Below are positions 43,377 through 52,839 of a DNA stretch of 64,000 nt, piece by piece. This DNA is from Thermoanaerobaculia bacterium (lineage in GTDB: Bacteria; Acidobacteriota; Thermoanaerobaculia; Gp7-AA8), in contig JADGNY010000008.1 of the NCBI GenBank assembly GCA_017883235.1, forward strand, positions 1-64,000. Direction: 5' to 3'. Each line of letters opens with the position of its first letter. Within the stretch, counting starts at the first letter, position 1. The notes beneath the pieces were generated by a model. That model was given only the letters and a program-made list of their open reading frames with translations. It did no database searches and was not told the DNA's origin. Both the position numbers and the translations under genes were made by a program.

Positions 43377-45092
43377 ATGAGCGTACGCCTCGGCGAACTC
43401 CTGACGAAAGCGAGCCTGATCAGCCCTGATCAGCTCAAGGAAGCGCTCAAGCTCCAGAAGGAGACCGGCGGGAAGCTCGGGGAGACGCTGATCAAGCTCG
43501 GCTTCGTCGCCGAGGAAGACATCACCGAGTGCCTCTCCCAGCAGTTCGGCGTCCCGTCGATCAATCTCGCCCACTTCGAGATCGACTCGTCGGTGATCAA
43601 ACTGATTCCGGCGGACGTTGCCCGCAAATACAACATCCTCCCTGTCAACAAGACCGGCGCCACGATCACCATCGCCATGGCCGATCCGACGAATGTCTTC
43701 GCCATGGACGACATCAAGTTCATGACCGGCTACAACGTCGAGCCGGTAGTGGCCTCGGAGCTGGGGATCAAGGGCGCCATCGACAACTACTACGGCACGA
43801 CCTCGTCACTCGAGCTCAAAAAGGTCATGGAAGACCTCCAGCAGTCGGAAAACGCCGACCTGGAGGTCCTGGAAGAGGAAGAGGAGTTTGACCTCGCCGC
43901 CCTGGCTGACTCGGCGGAAGAAGCGCCGGTCGTCAAGCTTGTGAACCTGATCCTGAGCGACGCGATCAAGCGCGGGGCATCCGACATTCACATCGAGCCG
44001 TACGAGAAAGAGTTTCGGGTCCGCTTCCGTATCGACGGGACGCTGTACGAGATCATGAACCCGCCGCTGAAACTGAAGGACGCGATCACCTCGCGCATGA
44101 AGATCCTGGCGAAGCTCGACATCTCCGAGAAGCGCCTGCCGCAGGACGGCCGCATCAAGCTGAAGATGAGGCTCAACGACAGGAACAAAGAGCTCGACTT
44201 CCGGGTCTCGGTGCTGCCCACCCTCTTCGGCGAGAAAATCGTCATGCGCCTTCTCGACAAGGACAACCTGAAGCTGGACATGACCAAGCTCGGCTTCGAG
44301 CCCGAGTCGCTGGTTCGCTTCGAAGAGGCTATTTTCAAGCCATGGGGAATGGTGCTCGTCACCGGCCCGACCGGTTCCGGGAAAACAAACACGCTCTATT
44401 CGGCGCTTTCGAAGGTCAATTCGCCGGAAGTGAACATCATGACCGCCGAGGACCCTGTCGAGTTCAACCTGCCGGGCATCAATCAGGTGCAGATGAAGGA
44501 GTCGATCGGCCTCAACTTCGCCGCTACTCTTCGATCCTTCCTGCGGCAGGACCCGAACATCATCCTCGTCGGCGAGATCCGCGACTTCGAAACCGCGGAG
44601 ATCGCCATCAAAGCCGCCCTCACCGGACACCTCGTGCTTTCGACGCTGCACACCAACGATGCCCCTTCGACGATCAACCGGCTCATGAACATGGGCATCG
44701 AACCGTTCCTCGTGGCGACGTCGGTGCAGCTCATCGCGGCGCAACGGCTTGCTCGCCGCGTCTGCGCGAACTGCAAGGAGCCGGTGGAGATGGCGGCGGC
44801 AGCGCTTCTCAACATCGGCTACAAGAAGGAGGAGATCGGCACGTTCACCGTCTACAAGGGCCGAGGATGCGACAAGTGCAACAACACCGGCTACAAAGGC
44901 CGCGTCGCATTAATCGAAGTCATGGCCATCGACGACACGATCCGCGATCTCATCCTCTCCGGCGGCACCGCCATCGACATCAAGAAACGGGCCGCGGAAA
45001 CCGGCATGATCAGCCTCCGCCGTTCGGGACTGATTAAGATCAAAGACGGCACCACGACGATCGAGGAAGTCGTTCGGGAGACGATCCTGTGA
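43377..45092 (+). CDS. pilB: Type IV pilus assembly ATPase PilB
   Basis: 571 aa. An N-terminal GSPII_E_N domain (about 5-145) is followed by a linker with acidic EEEEEFD and the ATPase core. Walker A GPTGSGKTNT (330-339), Asp box ITAEDPVEF-type (IMTAEDPVEF), Walker B ILVGEIRD, and a zinc-binding tetracysteine region CANC...CDKC. Full length. It powers pilus extension at the cytoplasmic face of the inner membrane. It is the first gene of pilB-pilT-pilC-pilS. The start lacks a clear Shine-Dalgarno. Confidence 0.96.
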   Translation: MSVRLGELLTKASLISPDQLKEALKLQKETGGKLGETLIKLGFVAEEDITECLSQQFGVPSINLAHFEIDSSVIKLIPADVARKYNILPVNKTGATITIAMADPTNVFAMDDIKFMTGYNVEPVVASELGIKGAIDNYYGTTSSLELKKVMEDLQQSENADLEVLEEEEEFDLAALADSAEEAPVVKLVNLILSDAIKRGASDIHIEPYEKEFRVRFRIDGTLYEIMNPPLKLKDAITSRMKILAKLDISEKRLPQDGRIKLKMRLNDRNKELDFRVSVLPTLFGEKIVMRLLDKDNLKLDMTKLGFEPESLVRFEEAIFKPWGMVLVTGPTGSGKTNTLYSALSKVNSPEVNIMTAEDPVEFNLPGINQVQMKESIGLNFAATLRSFLRQDPNIILVGEIRDFETAEIAIKAALTGHLVLSTLHTNDAPSTINRLMNMGIEPFLVATSVQLIAAQRLARRVCANCKEPVEMAAAALLNIGYKKEEIGTFTVYKGRGCDKCNNTGYKGRVALIEVMAIDDTIRDLILSGGTAIDIKKRAAETGMISLRRSGLIKIKDGTTTIEEVVRETIL

Positions 45093-45098
45093 GTGTTA

Positions 45099-45164
45099 GG
45101 GTGTCGGGGACCGGGTGTCGGGCGTCGGAGAGATAGACTCCGACACCCGACACCCGACACCCGG
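45099..45164. repeat. Inverted G-rich heptamer block D1 between pilB and pilT
   Basis: The left arm (to 45130) is built from GGGTGTC/GGGCGTC heptamers. The right arm 45138-45164 is CTCCGACACCCGACACCCG plus eight bases, giving a roughly 20-bp near-perfect stem. The top strand 45099-45122 has four G-runs of at least three with short loops, a G-quadruplex motif. It ends where the pilT Shine-Dalgarno starts. Confidence 0.85.
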
Positions 45165-45174
45165 AAGGAAACCA

Positions 45175-46302
45175 ATGTCCGTCACCCTTCATCAACTTCT
45201 CAAGACCATGGTCGAGCGTGGTGGCTCGGATCTGCACATCACCACCAACTCGGCCCCGCAGATTCGGATCGACGGCAAGTTAACGCCGCTGGATATGCCG
45301 CCGCTGATGGCTCCGGAGACGAAACAGCTTGCCTACTCGGTGCTGACCGACGCGCAGAAGCACCGCTTTGAGGAAAACCTCGAGCTCGATCTCTCGTTCG
45401 GCATCAAGGGGCTGGCCCGTTTCCGCGCCAACATCTTCAACCAACGCGGCGCCACGGCTGCCGTCTATCGCCAGATACCCTACGAGATCCTCGGATTTCG
45501 GGAGCTCGGTCTCCCGGCCGTCGTCGAGGAAATCTGCAACAAGCCCCGAGGTCTCGTGCTCGTCACCGGCCCCACCGGCTCAGGCAAGTCGACGACGCTG
45601 GCCGCGATGATCGACAAGATCAACCGCGAGCGTCACGAGCACATCATCACCATCGAAGATCCGGTCGAGTTTCTGCACGCACATAAGAGCTGTATCGTCA
45701 ACCAGCGCGAGCTTCACGCGGACACCCATTCGTTCGCCAACTCACTGAAGTCCGCGCTGCGCCAGGATCCCGACGTCGTGCTCATCGGCGAGATGCGCGA
45801 TCTCGAGACCATCGAGTCCGCGTTGCGCATCGCCGAGACCGGCCATCTGACTTTCGGCACGCTGCATACCAACTCCGCGGCACAGACGATCAACCGTATC
45901 GTCGATGTTTTCCCGTCGCATCAGCAGCCGCAGATCCGCGCCCAGCTGTCGTTCGTGCTCGAAGGAATCCTCTGCCAGTCACTCCTGCCGCGTGCCAATG
46001 GAAAAGGGCGGGCGATGGCGATGGAGATCCTCGTACCCAATGCCGCCATCCGCAATCTCATCCGCGAGGACAAGGTCCATCAGATCTACTCGATGATGCA
46101 GACCGGCCAGACCAAGTACGGAATGCAGACTTTCAACCAGTCGTTGGCGACCTTGTACTTCAAGAAGCAAATCACTCTGCAGACCGCGCTGGCCCGTTCT
46201 TCGAACCCCGACGAGCTTCAGGAAATGATTTCGCGCGGCGCTGGAGCCCTCGCGCCGCAGGGAACCGTGGCTCCGACCGGCGCCCGGCCCCGCACCGTGT
46301 GA
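45175..46302 (+). CDS. pilT: Type IV pilus retraction ATPase PilT
   Basis: 375 aa from the ATG with GGAAGGAA upstream. PilT hallmarks are GGSDLHITTNSAPQIRIDG, Walker A GPTGSGKST (132-140), ITIEDPVEF, Walker B VVLIGEMRDLET, the His-box HLTFGTLHTNSA and the PilT-specific AIRNLIRE. It depolymerises pili for twitching motility. The spacer from pilB is occupied by hairpin D1. Confidence 0.97.
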   Translation: MSVTLHQLLKTMVERGGSDLHITTNSAPQIRIDGKLTPLDMPPLMAPETKQLAYSVLTDAQKHRFEENLELDLSFGIKGLARFRANIFNQRGATAAVYRQIPYEILGFRELGLPAVVEEICNKPRGLVLVTGPTGSGKSTTLAAMIDKINRERHEHIITIEDPVEFLHAHKSCIVNQRELHADTHSFANSLKSALRQDPDVVLIGEMRDLETIESALRIAETGHLTFGTLHTNSAAQTINRIVDVFPSHQQPQIRAQLSFVLEGILCQSLLPRANGKGRAMAMEILVPNAAIRNLIREDKVHQIYSMMQTGQTKYGMQTFNQSLATLYFKKQITLQTALARSSNPDELQEMISRGAGALAPQGTVAPTGARPRTV

Positions 46303-46328
46303 TGGTGGGACGTTAACCGGAGGAGATG

Positions 46329-47528
46329 ATGCCTACATTCGAATGGAAAGGGTCGCGCGCCGGACAGATGCAGAGCGGCGTTCTCAACGCCGATTCGAAA
46401 GAAGCGGCTACTGAGATCCTTCGCCGGCAGCGCATCGAAGCCCCCTCGATCAAGGAGAAGGGGAAAGAAATCGCGTTTCCGAAGTTCGGCGGCGGCGTTC
46501 CGCCTCAGCTCGTCGCCATCTTCACCCGGCAGTTCTCCGTCATGATCGATGCCGGCCTGCCACTCGTGCAGTGCCTGGAGATCCTGGCCGGGCAACAGGA
46601 GAACAAGACCTTCAAGCGCGCGCTGATCCAGATCCGGCAGGATGTTGAATCCGGCTCGAATCTCGCCGACTCGATGCGCAAGCATCCCAAGATTTTCAAC
46701 GACCTCTTCACCAACATGGTGGCCGCCGGCGAAGCGGGCGGTATTCTCGACACGATCCTGCAGCGCCTCGCGCAGTACATCGAGAAATCGGTCAAACTGA
46801 ACAGCCAGGTGAAGTCGGCGATGATCTATCCGGTCGCCGTCATCTCGATCGCCTGCATCGTCGTGGCGGTCATCCTCTGGAAGGTCATCCCGGTTTTCGC
46901 GGCTCTCTTCAAGGGCCTCGGCGCCGAGCTTCCGATGCCGACGCAGATCGTCATCTGGCTCTCGAACTTCATCGCCGACTACTGGTGGCTCATCGGCATC
47001 GTCATCGTCGGCACCATCTATTCGCTACGCCGCTACCACGAGACCTACAAAGGCAAGCGCGTCCTGGACGGCATCATTCTGAAGATGCCGATTCTGGGAT
47101 TGCTGATGCGCAAGATCGCCGTGGCTCGTTTCTGCCGCACGCTCTCCACACTCACCGCCTCCGGCGTTCCGATCCTCGACGGCCTGCAGATCACGGCGCG
47201 CACGGCGGGCAACGCAATCATCGAAGACGCCATCATGGCCACGCGGAAGTCGGTCGAAGAAGGAAAGACCATCAGCGAGCCTCTCGCCGATACCGACGTT
47301 TTCCCCTCGATGGTCGTGCAGATGATCGCCGTCGGCGAGCAGACCGGCGCACTCGACACGATGTTGTCGAAGATCGCCGATTTCTACGAAGACGAAGTTG
47401 ACACCGCCGTCGCCGGCCTGATGAAGCTTCTCGAGCCGGTCCTGATCGCATTCCTCGGCGTCGCCATCGGCGGCATCGTCATCGCCATGTACATGCCGAT
47501 GTTCACGCTGATCGGACAGATCGGGTAG
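46329..47528 (+). CDS. pilC: Type IV pilus inner-membrane platform protein PilC
   Basis: 399 aa. Two GspF domains (about 65-190 and 270-395): FTRQFSVMIDAGLPLVQCLE and RFCRTLSTLTASGVPILDGL. TM segments lie near 170-190, 215-235 and the C-terminal end (LIAFLGVAIGGIVIAMYMPM). It anchors the motor ATPases to the inner membrane. It is 26 bp after pilT; GGAGG precedes the second of two adjacent ATG codons. Confidence 0.96.
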   Translation: MPTFEWKGSRAGQMQSGVLNADSKEAATEILRRQRIEAPSIKEKGKEIAFPKFGGGVPPQLVAIFTRQFSVMIDAGLPLVQCLEILAGQQENKTFKRALIQIRQDVESGSNLADSMRKHPKIFNDLFTNMVAAGEAGGILDTILQRLAQYIEKSVKLNSQVKSAMIYPVAVISIACIVVAVILWKVIPVFAALFKGLGAELPMPTQIVIWLSNFIADYWWLIGIVIVGTIYSLRRYHETYKGKRVLDGIILKMPILGLLMRKIAVARFCRTLSTLTASGVPILDGLQITARTAGNAIIEDAIMATRKSVEEGKTISEPLADTDVFPSMVVQMIAVGEQTGALDTMLSKIADFYEDEVDTAVAGLMKLLEPVLIAFLGVAIGGIVIAMYMPMFTLIGQIG

Positions 47529-47552
47529 GTCGGACTTTCGGATTCTGCTTTC

Positions 47553-47585
47553 GGGGCGGCGCGAAAGCGTCGCCCTTTCGTTTTA
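47553..47585 (+). terminator. Intrinsic terminator-like hairpin after pilC
   Basis: A 9-10 bp GC-rich stem (GGGCGGCGC/GCGTCGCCC with one G-U) closed by a GAAA tetraloop and followed by TTTCGTTTTA, between pilC and pilS. Confidence 0.65.
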
Positions 47586-47601
47586 TCCTGACAGCAAACA
47601 T

Positions 47602-49242
47602 ATGCCCACCGACGCCCGCATGCTCATGGCCGTTCGCGTCGTCGTCGTGACGACGTTGGTTCTGGCGGCACTCATCATTCAATACACCGTACGAGAGGTG
47701 TTGCCGATCAACTACCTCTATACGACGGCAGCCATAACCTACGGGCTCACCCTGGTGTACATCGGCGTCGGCCAGCTCGTAACCTCGCGCAAGATCAATC
47801 TGGCCGTGCAGGTCGCGGGGGATCTCGTCGTCGAGACATTTCTCGTTTACTTCACCGGCGGTCTCGACTCCCCGTTCTCGTTCCTTTATCTCGTCTCGAT
47901 CATCACGGCTTCGATGCTGCTCTATCGCCGCGGCGGTCTGCTCGGCGCCAGTGGAGCGGTCATCCTCTACGGTGCCCTCGGCGATTTGATGTACTACGGC
48001 GTTCTTCCACTGCCCGAGCAGTCATGGTTCGTTCCGACGCCGTGGACCTCGTCGCGGCTCTATCTGAATATGGCCACGAACTTCGCCGGCTTCTATGCGG
48101 CGGCGTTACTCACGTCCTACCTGTCGGAAAAACTAAAGAAAACCTCGCAGGAGCTGGACGCAAACCGTCAGAACCTGGCGGAGCTGCGCGCGCTGAATCA
48201 GAACGTCGTCGAGTCGATCCCATCCGGACTGATCACTCTCTCTCCGGATGGGGTAGCCACATTCATCAATCCTGCCGGATGTTTCATCCTCCGCCGTGAT
48301 CCGCAATCGGTGATCGGTAGTCCGGTCGCGCAGCTCGGTTTCTATGCCGAGAACGAATGGGAGCATGCGCGAGAGACGCTTACGGTCGGCACGGTCGTTC
48401 GCAATGAGAAACAGGACGTCCAGATCGGCGATGAGCTGCGCACGCTCGGCTTTGCGGTTACGCCGCTCAACTCGATCGAAGGGATCTCGTCGGGCTACAC
48501 GCTCATCTTTCAGGATCTTACCGACATGAAGACGCTCGAGGCGGAGCTGCGGCTGAAAGACCGCATGGCCGCCGTCGGCGAGCTATCGGCCGGAATCGCT
48601 CATGAGATTCGCAATCCGCTCGCGGCCATCGCCGGCTCGGTGCAGGTGCTGAAAAAATCGGCCGCGCTCAATCCGCAGGAACAGCGGCTGATGTCGATCA
48701 TCCTCAAGGAGTCGGAGCGGCTGAACAAATCGATTGCCGACTTCCTCCGCTTCGTGAAGCCGCAGGAAAAACGGCCCGCGGAGTTCGACATCGCCGCCAG
48801 TCTGGCCGAAACGCTCGAACTGCTCCGGAACTCGCCCGAGCTGAGCGCGGGTCACACGATCGAGGGCGAGATCGTTCCGCCAACGTACACCATCGTCGGC
48901 GACGCCGATCAGATCCGCCAGGTCTTCTGGAACATCGCCCGCAACGCCGTGCAGGCGATGCCCGACGGCGGCACGCTCCGCGTAACGACATTCGTGATCG
49001 CCGACCGCTACAACATCGTCTTCAGCGACAACGGCCGCGGCATGACCGAGGCCGACCAGCGCCGCCTCTTTCAACCGTTTCGTACGAACTTCCCCAGCGG
49101 GACCGGGCTGGGCATGGCCATTTCCTTCCGCATCGTGCAGGAGCACGGGGGCCGCATTGAAGTGAGCTCGCACGAAGGCGCCGGCACGGCCATCACCGTC
49201 TCGCTCCCGGCCTTGGCGAGGGTGCGCAATGCCGTAGCGTAA
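47602..49242 (+). CDS. pilS: PilS-like sensor histidine kinase
   Basis: 546 aa. Six TM segments fill residues about 8-190, with the typical linker FTGGLDSPFSFLYLVSII of PilS proteins. A PAS-like domain (about 205-325) precedes HisKA (ELSAGIAHEIRNPLAAIAGS) and HATPase (NIARNAVQAM, FSDNGRGMTEADQ, GTGLGMAISFRI). It presumably controls pilin transcription with a PilR partner, but no response regulator follows here. The nearest NtrC-type regulator in the window already has a kinase partner at 15 kb. It is separated from pilC by a probable terminator. Confidence 0.9.
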   Translation: MPTDARMLMAVRVVVVTTLVLAALIIQYTVREVLPINYLYTTAAITYGLTLVYIGVGQLVTSRKINLAVQVAGDLVVETFLVYFTGGLDSPFSFLYLVSIITASMLLYRRGGLLGASGAVILYGALGDLMYYGVLPLPEQSWFVPTPWTSSRLYLNMATNFAGFYAAALLTSYLSEKLKKTSQELDANRQNLAELRALNQNVVESIPSGLITLSPDGVATFINPAGCFILRRDPQSVIGSPVAQLGFYAENEWEHARETLTVGTVVRNEKQDVQIGDELRTLGFAVTPLNSIEGISSGYTLIFQDLTDMKTLEAELRLKDRMAAVGELSAGIAHEIRNPLAAIAGSVQVLKKSAALNPQEQRLMSIILKESERLNKSIADFLRFVKPQEKRPAEFDIAASLAETLELLRNSPELSAGHTIEGEIVPPTYTIVGDADQIRQVFWNIARNAVQAMPDGGTLRVTTFVIADRYNIVFSDNGRGMTEADQRRLFQPFRTNFPSGTGLGMAISFRIVQEHGGRIEVSSHEGAGTAITVSLPALARVRNAVA

Positions 49243-49245
49243 CGG

Positions 49246-49698
49246 TCACTCCCGCAGGTACTTCTCCATCAACGCGGCATTCTCGACCATCGCCTGCAGT
49301 TGGACCCAGTAGGCACGGCAGTACATCGCCAGCGATGCGATGAAAAGGCCGAGGTGAAGCCAGTGCGGCGTCTTCCCCGAGGCTACGCCGCCGCCCATGA
49401 TGAACGTCACCATCAGCACGGCCATCGCATACATCGCGGTCGGAAACACGTTGGTCTTGAACGCCTTCGTCCGCTGGACGACGGCTTCGTCGTTCTTCGC
49501 GGCGTCCTTGATCTCCTTCCCGGTGCCGATGAAGAAAAACATCGTCATCGACTGGGAGAAGAGCCCGAGGATCACCGTGCCGAGCGAGCAGAAAATGTGT
49601 TGCGCGACATGACCCGGCGAGGCGATGAACCCGACGACACCCGTGGCAATGAGACCGGCGATGGATAGCAGCGTGGTGATGAGTAGGAACTGGGCCAA
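49246..49698 (-). CDS. Four-TM membrane protein of unknown function
   Basis: 150 aa, four hydrophobic segments (about 3-27, 33-58, 88-110, 116-135) separated by a cytoplasmic-looking loop (GTGKEIKDAAKNDEAVVQRT). Not assigned to a family with certainty. It is convergent with pilS, with a 3-bp gap between stop codons. Confidence 0.75.
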   Translation of the reverse strand: MAQFLLITTLLSIAGLIATGVVGFIASPGHVAQHIFCSLGTVILGLFSQSMTMFFFIGTGKEIKDAAKNDEAVVQRTKAFKTNVFPTAMYAMAVLMVTFIMGGGVASGKTPHWLHLGLFIASLAMYCRAYWVQLQAMVENAALMEKYLRE

Positions 49699-49721
49699 GA
49701 GAGGGGGATTATAGGATCTTA

Positions 49722-49878
49722 CGGTTGCGGCGGGGTCTCGCGGTTGCGGGGTCTCGCGGTGGAGTGCGTCAACGCAACCATAACCTCGAACCTCCCATCC
49801 AAGCGTTCAACGTTCGGCAATTGGACTACTTGGCAACCGCGAGACCGCGTAACTACGCAACCACGTAACCGCGCTGAT
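49722..49878. repeat. Palindromic element B copy upstream of purM
   Basis: GGGGTCTCGCGGTTGCGG and GTCTCGCGGTGG on the left; ACCGCGAGACCGCGTAAC, then CGCAACCACGTAACCGCG on the right, enclosing an AT-richer centre. It fills nearly the whole divergent gap and ends 12 bp before the purM GTG, so it must contribute to or contain the purM promoter region. Confidence 0.8.
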
Positions 49879-49889
49879 ACACTCGCCCC

Positions 49890-50954
49890 GTGACCAACAA
49901 CTCCTCCTACCGCGACGCCGGCGTCAACATCGACGCGCAGGATGAAGCGTTGCGTGAGGTACGGCGCATCGCGCGCGGCACGTTTACGCCGCCGGTGATC
50001 TCCGACATCGGCTCGTTTGGCGGCCTGTTCCGCGCGTCATTCGAGGGGATCGAGAAGCCGATTCTCGTCTCTTCGACCGACGGCGTTGGCACCAAGCTTC
50101 GCGTTGCGCAGGCGATGAAGGTTCACGACACGGTTGGCTACGACCTCGTTTGCCACTGCGTGAACGACATCCTCGTTCAGGGTGCACGGCCGCTTTTCTT
50201 TCTCGACTACTACGCGACCGGCCGCCTGCGGCCGGCGGTGATGACCGACGTGGTTCGCGGCATGGCCCGCGCCTGCAGTGAGAACGGCTGTGCGTTGATC
50301 GGCGGCGAAACGGCGGAGATGCCCGGTTTTTACGGCGACGATGATTACGACATCGCCGGCTTCATCGTCGGAGTCGTCGACGAGCAGAACGTGCTGACCG
50401 GCAAAGAGGTCCGCGAGGGCGATGTCCTCATCGGGCTGCCGTCCGCCGGTCTGCACACAAACGGCTACTCGCTGGCGCGGCGCATTCTTTTCGACCAGCT
50501 CGGGCACGATCACCAGACCATCATCCCGGAGATCGGCAAGATCGGTGAGGCCTTGCTGGCGCCGCATATCTCGTATCTGAAGCCGCTCCTGCCGCTTGTC
50601 GAGCAGCGCGCCGTTCACGCTCTTGCGCACATTACCGGCGGCGGACTGACGGACAACGTTCCGCGCGTGCTCCCCGATTCGCTCGATGCGCACGTCAAGC
50701 TTGGCTCGTGGCCGGTGCTGCCGATCTTCAGACTTCTCGCGCAGCATGGAAACGTCGCGCGCGACGAGATGCTGCGCGTCTTCAACATGGGCGTGGGGAT
50801 GGTCATCATCGCCGGCAAAGAGCAGGTCGACACCATCGCACGCCACTTTGCGCGGATTGGCCAGAAGTTCTATTTCATCGGCAACGTGGTGAAGGGCAGC
50901 GGGAAGGTCGTATACGACACGCCGCCGGCGGGATTCGCCTCGTGGATCGAGTGA
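49890..50954 (+). CDS. purM: Phosphoribosylformylglycinamidine cyclo-ligase
   Basis: 354 aa, full length, GTG start. YRDAGVNIDAQDEALREVRR, LVSSTDGVGTKLRVAQAM, the CVNDILVQGARPLFFLDYYA loop, IGGETAEMPGFY and AHITGGGLTDNVPRVLP are all PurM signatures. It makes AIR from FGAM with ATP. No Shine-Dalgarno is visible in front of GTG; element B lies immediately upstream. Confidence 0.97.
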   Translation: MTNNSSYRDAGVNIDAQDEALREVRRIARGTFTPPVISDIGSFGGLFRASFEGIEKPILVSSTDGVGTKLRVAQAMKVHDTVGYDLVCHCVNDILVQGARPLFFLDYYATGRLRPAVMTDVVRGMARACSENGCALIGGETAEMPGFYGDDDYDIAGFIVGVVDEQNVLTGKEVREGDVLIGLPSAGLHTNGYSLARRILFDQLGHDHQTIIPEIGKIGEALLAPHISYLKPLLPLVEQRAVHALAHITGGGLTDNVPRVLPDSLDAHVKLGSWPVLPIFRLLAQHGNVARDEMLRVFNMGVGMVIIAGKEQVDTIARHFARIGQKFYFIGNVVKGSGKVVYDTPPAGFASWIE

Positions 50955-50955
50955 C

Positions 50956-51555
50956 GTGCGACTAGCCGTCCTTCTCTCCGGCCGCGGCTCGAACTTCGCC
51001 GCCGTTCACGACGCCATCGTCCACGGAGATCTCGACGCGGAGATCGTCTGCGTCCTCGCGAACCGTGCGAACGCTGCCGGGATCGAGCGTGCCCGCATCC
51101 TCGGTTTGCCCGGGCATGTGGTCGATCATCGCGCCTTCGCCAGCCGCGAAGGGCACGAAGCGGAGGTGCTGCGTATCCTCGAAGAAGCACGGCCCGACTT
51201 CATCGCGCTCGCCGGCTACATGCGTCTGCTTTCACCGGCCTTCATCGCCGCGTATCCGATGCGGATCGTCAACATCCACCCCTCGCTGCTTCCGGCGTTC
51301 CCCGGCGTCGACGCGCAAGCCCAGGCCATCGCCTATGGCGTGAAAATCTCCGGATGCACGGTCCACTTCGTCGACGAGAATCTCGACGCTGGACCGATCA
51401 TCGTCCAGCGCGCCGTTCCTGTGAGCAATGACGACGACGCTACGTCACTCAGCGCCCGCATCCTCAACGAGGAGCACATCGCGTATGTGGAGGCGCTGAA
51501 GAAACTGTCCAAGAGCCGTTATCGCATCGATGGCCGGCGAGTGGTCTTCAGTTAG
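50956..51555 (+). CDS. purN: Phosphoribosylglycinamide formyltransferase
   Basis: 199 aa, GTG start one base after the purM stop. The N-terminal LLSGRGSNFAAVHDAI binds GAR; catalytic residues are in NIHPSLLPAFPG (Asn, His) and the SGCTVHFVDENLDAGPII loop with Asp. It transfers the formyl group from 10-formyl-THF. It is translationally coupled to purM. Confidence 0.97.
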   Translation: MRLAVLLSGRGSNFAAVHDAIVHGDLDAEIVCVLANRANAAGIERARILGLPGHVVDHRAFASREGHEAEVLRILEEARPDFIALAGYMRLLSPAFIAAYPMRIVNIHPSLLPAFPGVDAQAQAIAYGVKISGCTVHFVDENLDAGPIIVQRAVPVSNDDDATSLSARILNEEHIAYVEALKKLSKSRYRIDGRRVVFS

Positions 51556-51630
51556 GAGTTTGCACAACAGAGTGTTCAATCGGAAATGGTGGCCGAGCCT
51601 TGGGCAACCAGCGCAGCCGGCCGTGCCGGC

Positions 51631-52815
51631 CTAAAACGGCCAGAACTTTCTCCACAATGGCTGCTTCTCGACGGCAGTCTGCGCGACGGCAGGCACTTTG
51701 CCGATCTGCTGCGCGCCCTGATTGACGACGATGAAGCCAATCTGCTGTCCCGCGCGGACAGGTGCCGTTACGTTTCCCGGCACGAACCGGACGTTGACCG
51801 AGCTCTCCTGGCCGCGCTGCACGAGAGTTTTCACGTCCGCGGAGGCGACGGCGGCGACGGTCTTCGTCTGTCCATCCGCGACGGCAACCTGACCGACGAC
51901 CGTTCCCTTCTTGAGCGGCGTCAACTGGCGCCAGTGACTGAACGAGTCGTTGAACAGCCTGGCGGCGATCTCGAACGAGCTTTCAGCGCCGGATGCGGCG
52001 CGCGCGCCCATGACCACGGCAACGATCTCCAGGTCGCCACGCTTCGCGGAGGCCGTGATGCAATAGCCGGCAGGCGCGGAGTAACCGGTCTTGATGCCGG
52101 TAGCGTCGCCGTAGTAGTCCCTGCTCTTCGGGTTGATCATGTGGTTCGGATTGGTCAACCCTGAGGTGTAGGTGGCGTTCGTGAACGCCATCCACGGGGT
52201 CTTCGCGTACTCGCGCATGAGCGGGTACTTCATCAACTCCATGCCCATGACCGCGAGATCGTGGGCGCTGGAGACGTCGATGCGCTTCGGGTCCTGGCTG
52301 TTCGGAAGTCCATGTGGATCGTAGAAGGTCGTCTCTTTGAGATTGAGCTGGCGGGCCTTGTCGTTCATCAGATCCGCAAAGGCTTCGGCGGAGCCGCCGA
52401 TCTTCTCCGCCATCATCTCCGCCGCGTCGTTCGCGGAACGGATCATGATCGCCGCGAGCAACGTCTGGACCGGAAAGACCTGTCCCTCGCGCGCGAAGAT
52501 CTGCGAGCCGCCGATCTTGCTGGACCGCGCCGAAACGGTCACGGGTGTGTCGAGTTTGAGCTGGCCTGATTGAATCTGCTCCATGGCCACGATGCAGGTC
52601 ATCATCTTGGCCATCGACGCCGTCGGCAGCGGCACGTGCGCGTTCTCTTCGAACAGCACGCGTTTGCTGGCCGGCTCGATCACGTACGCGGCGCTGTAGC
52701 CCTTACCGGTCATATTGACCTGCGCGCCCTTGGCGGCGCCGGCCCCTTCTTCCTCCTGCGCCAATGCGGCGGAGGCGATTGCGACAACAAACAGCGCAAC
52801 GAAACATCGTTTCAT
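51631..52815 (-). CDS. dacA: D-alanyl-D-alanine carboxypeptidase (PBP5/6 type)
   Basis: 394 aa, signal peptide ending near ALAQ20. Serine-type S11 motifs: SxxK at Ser67-Met-Ala-Lys70, SxN at Ser127-Ala-Asn129 and KTG at Lys242-Thr-Gly. The PBP5 C-terminal beta domain covers about 300-375. The last residues (KQPLWRKFWPF) form an amphipathic membrane anchor. It trims the terminal D-Ala of peptidoglycan stem peptides in the periplasm. It follows the 52.9-kb gene by 24 bp. Confidence 0.95.
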   Translation of the reverse strand: MKRCFVALFVVAIASAALAQEEEGAGAAKGAQVNMTGKGYSAAYVIEPASKRVLFEENAHVPLPTASMAKMMTCIVAMEQIQSGQLKLDTPVTVSARSSKIGGSQIFAREGQVFPVQTLLAAIMIRSANDAAEMMAEKIGGSAEAFADLMNDKARQLNLKETTFYDPHGLPNSQDPKRIDVSSAHDLAVMGMELMKYPLMREYAKTPWMAFTNATYTSGLTNPNHMINPKSRDYYGDATGIKTGYSAPAGYCITASAKRGDLEIVAVVMGARAASGAESSFEIAARLFNDSFSHWRQLTPLKKGTVVGQVAVADGQTKTVAAVASADVKTLVQRGQESSVNVRFVPGNVTAPVRAGQQIGFIVVNQGAQQIGKVPAVAQTAVEKQPLWRKFWPF

Positions 52816-52839
52816 CGTGAGAGCTCCGAAATGCTCAGG

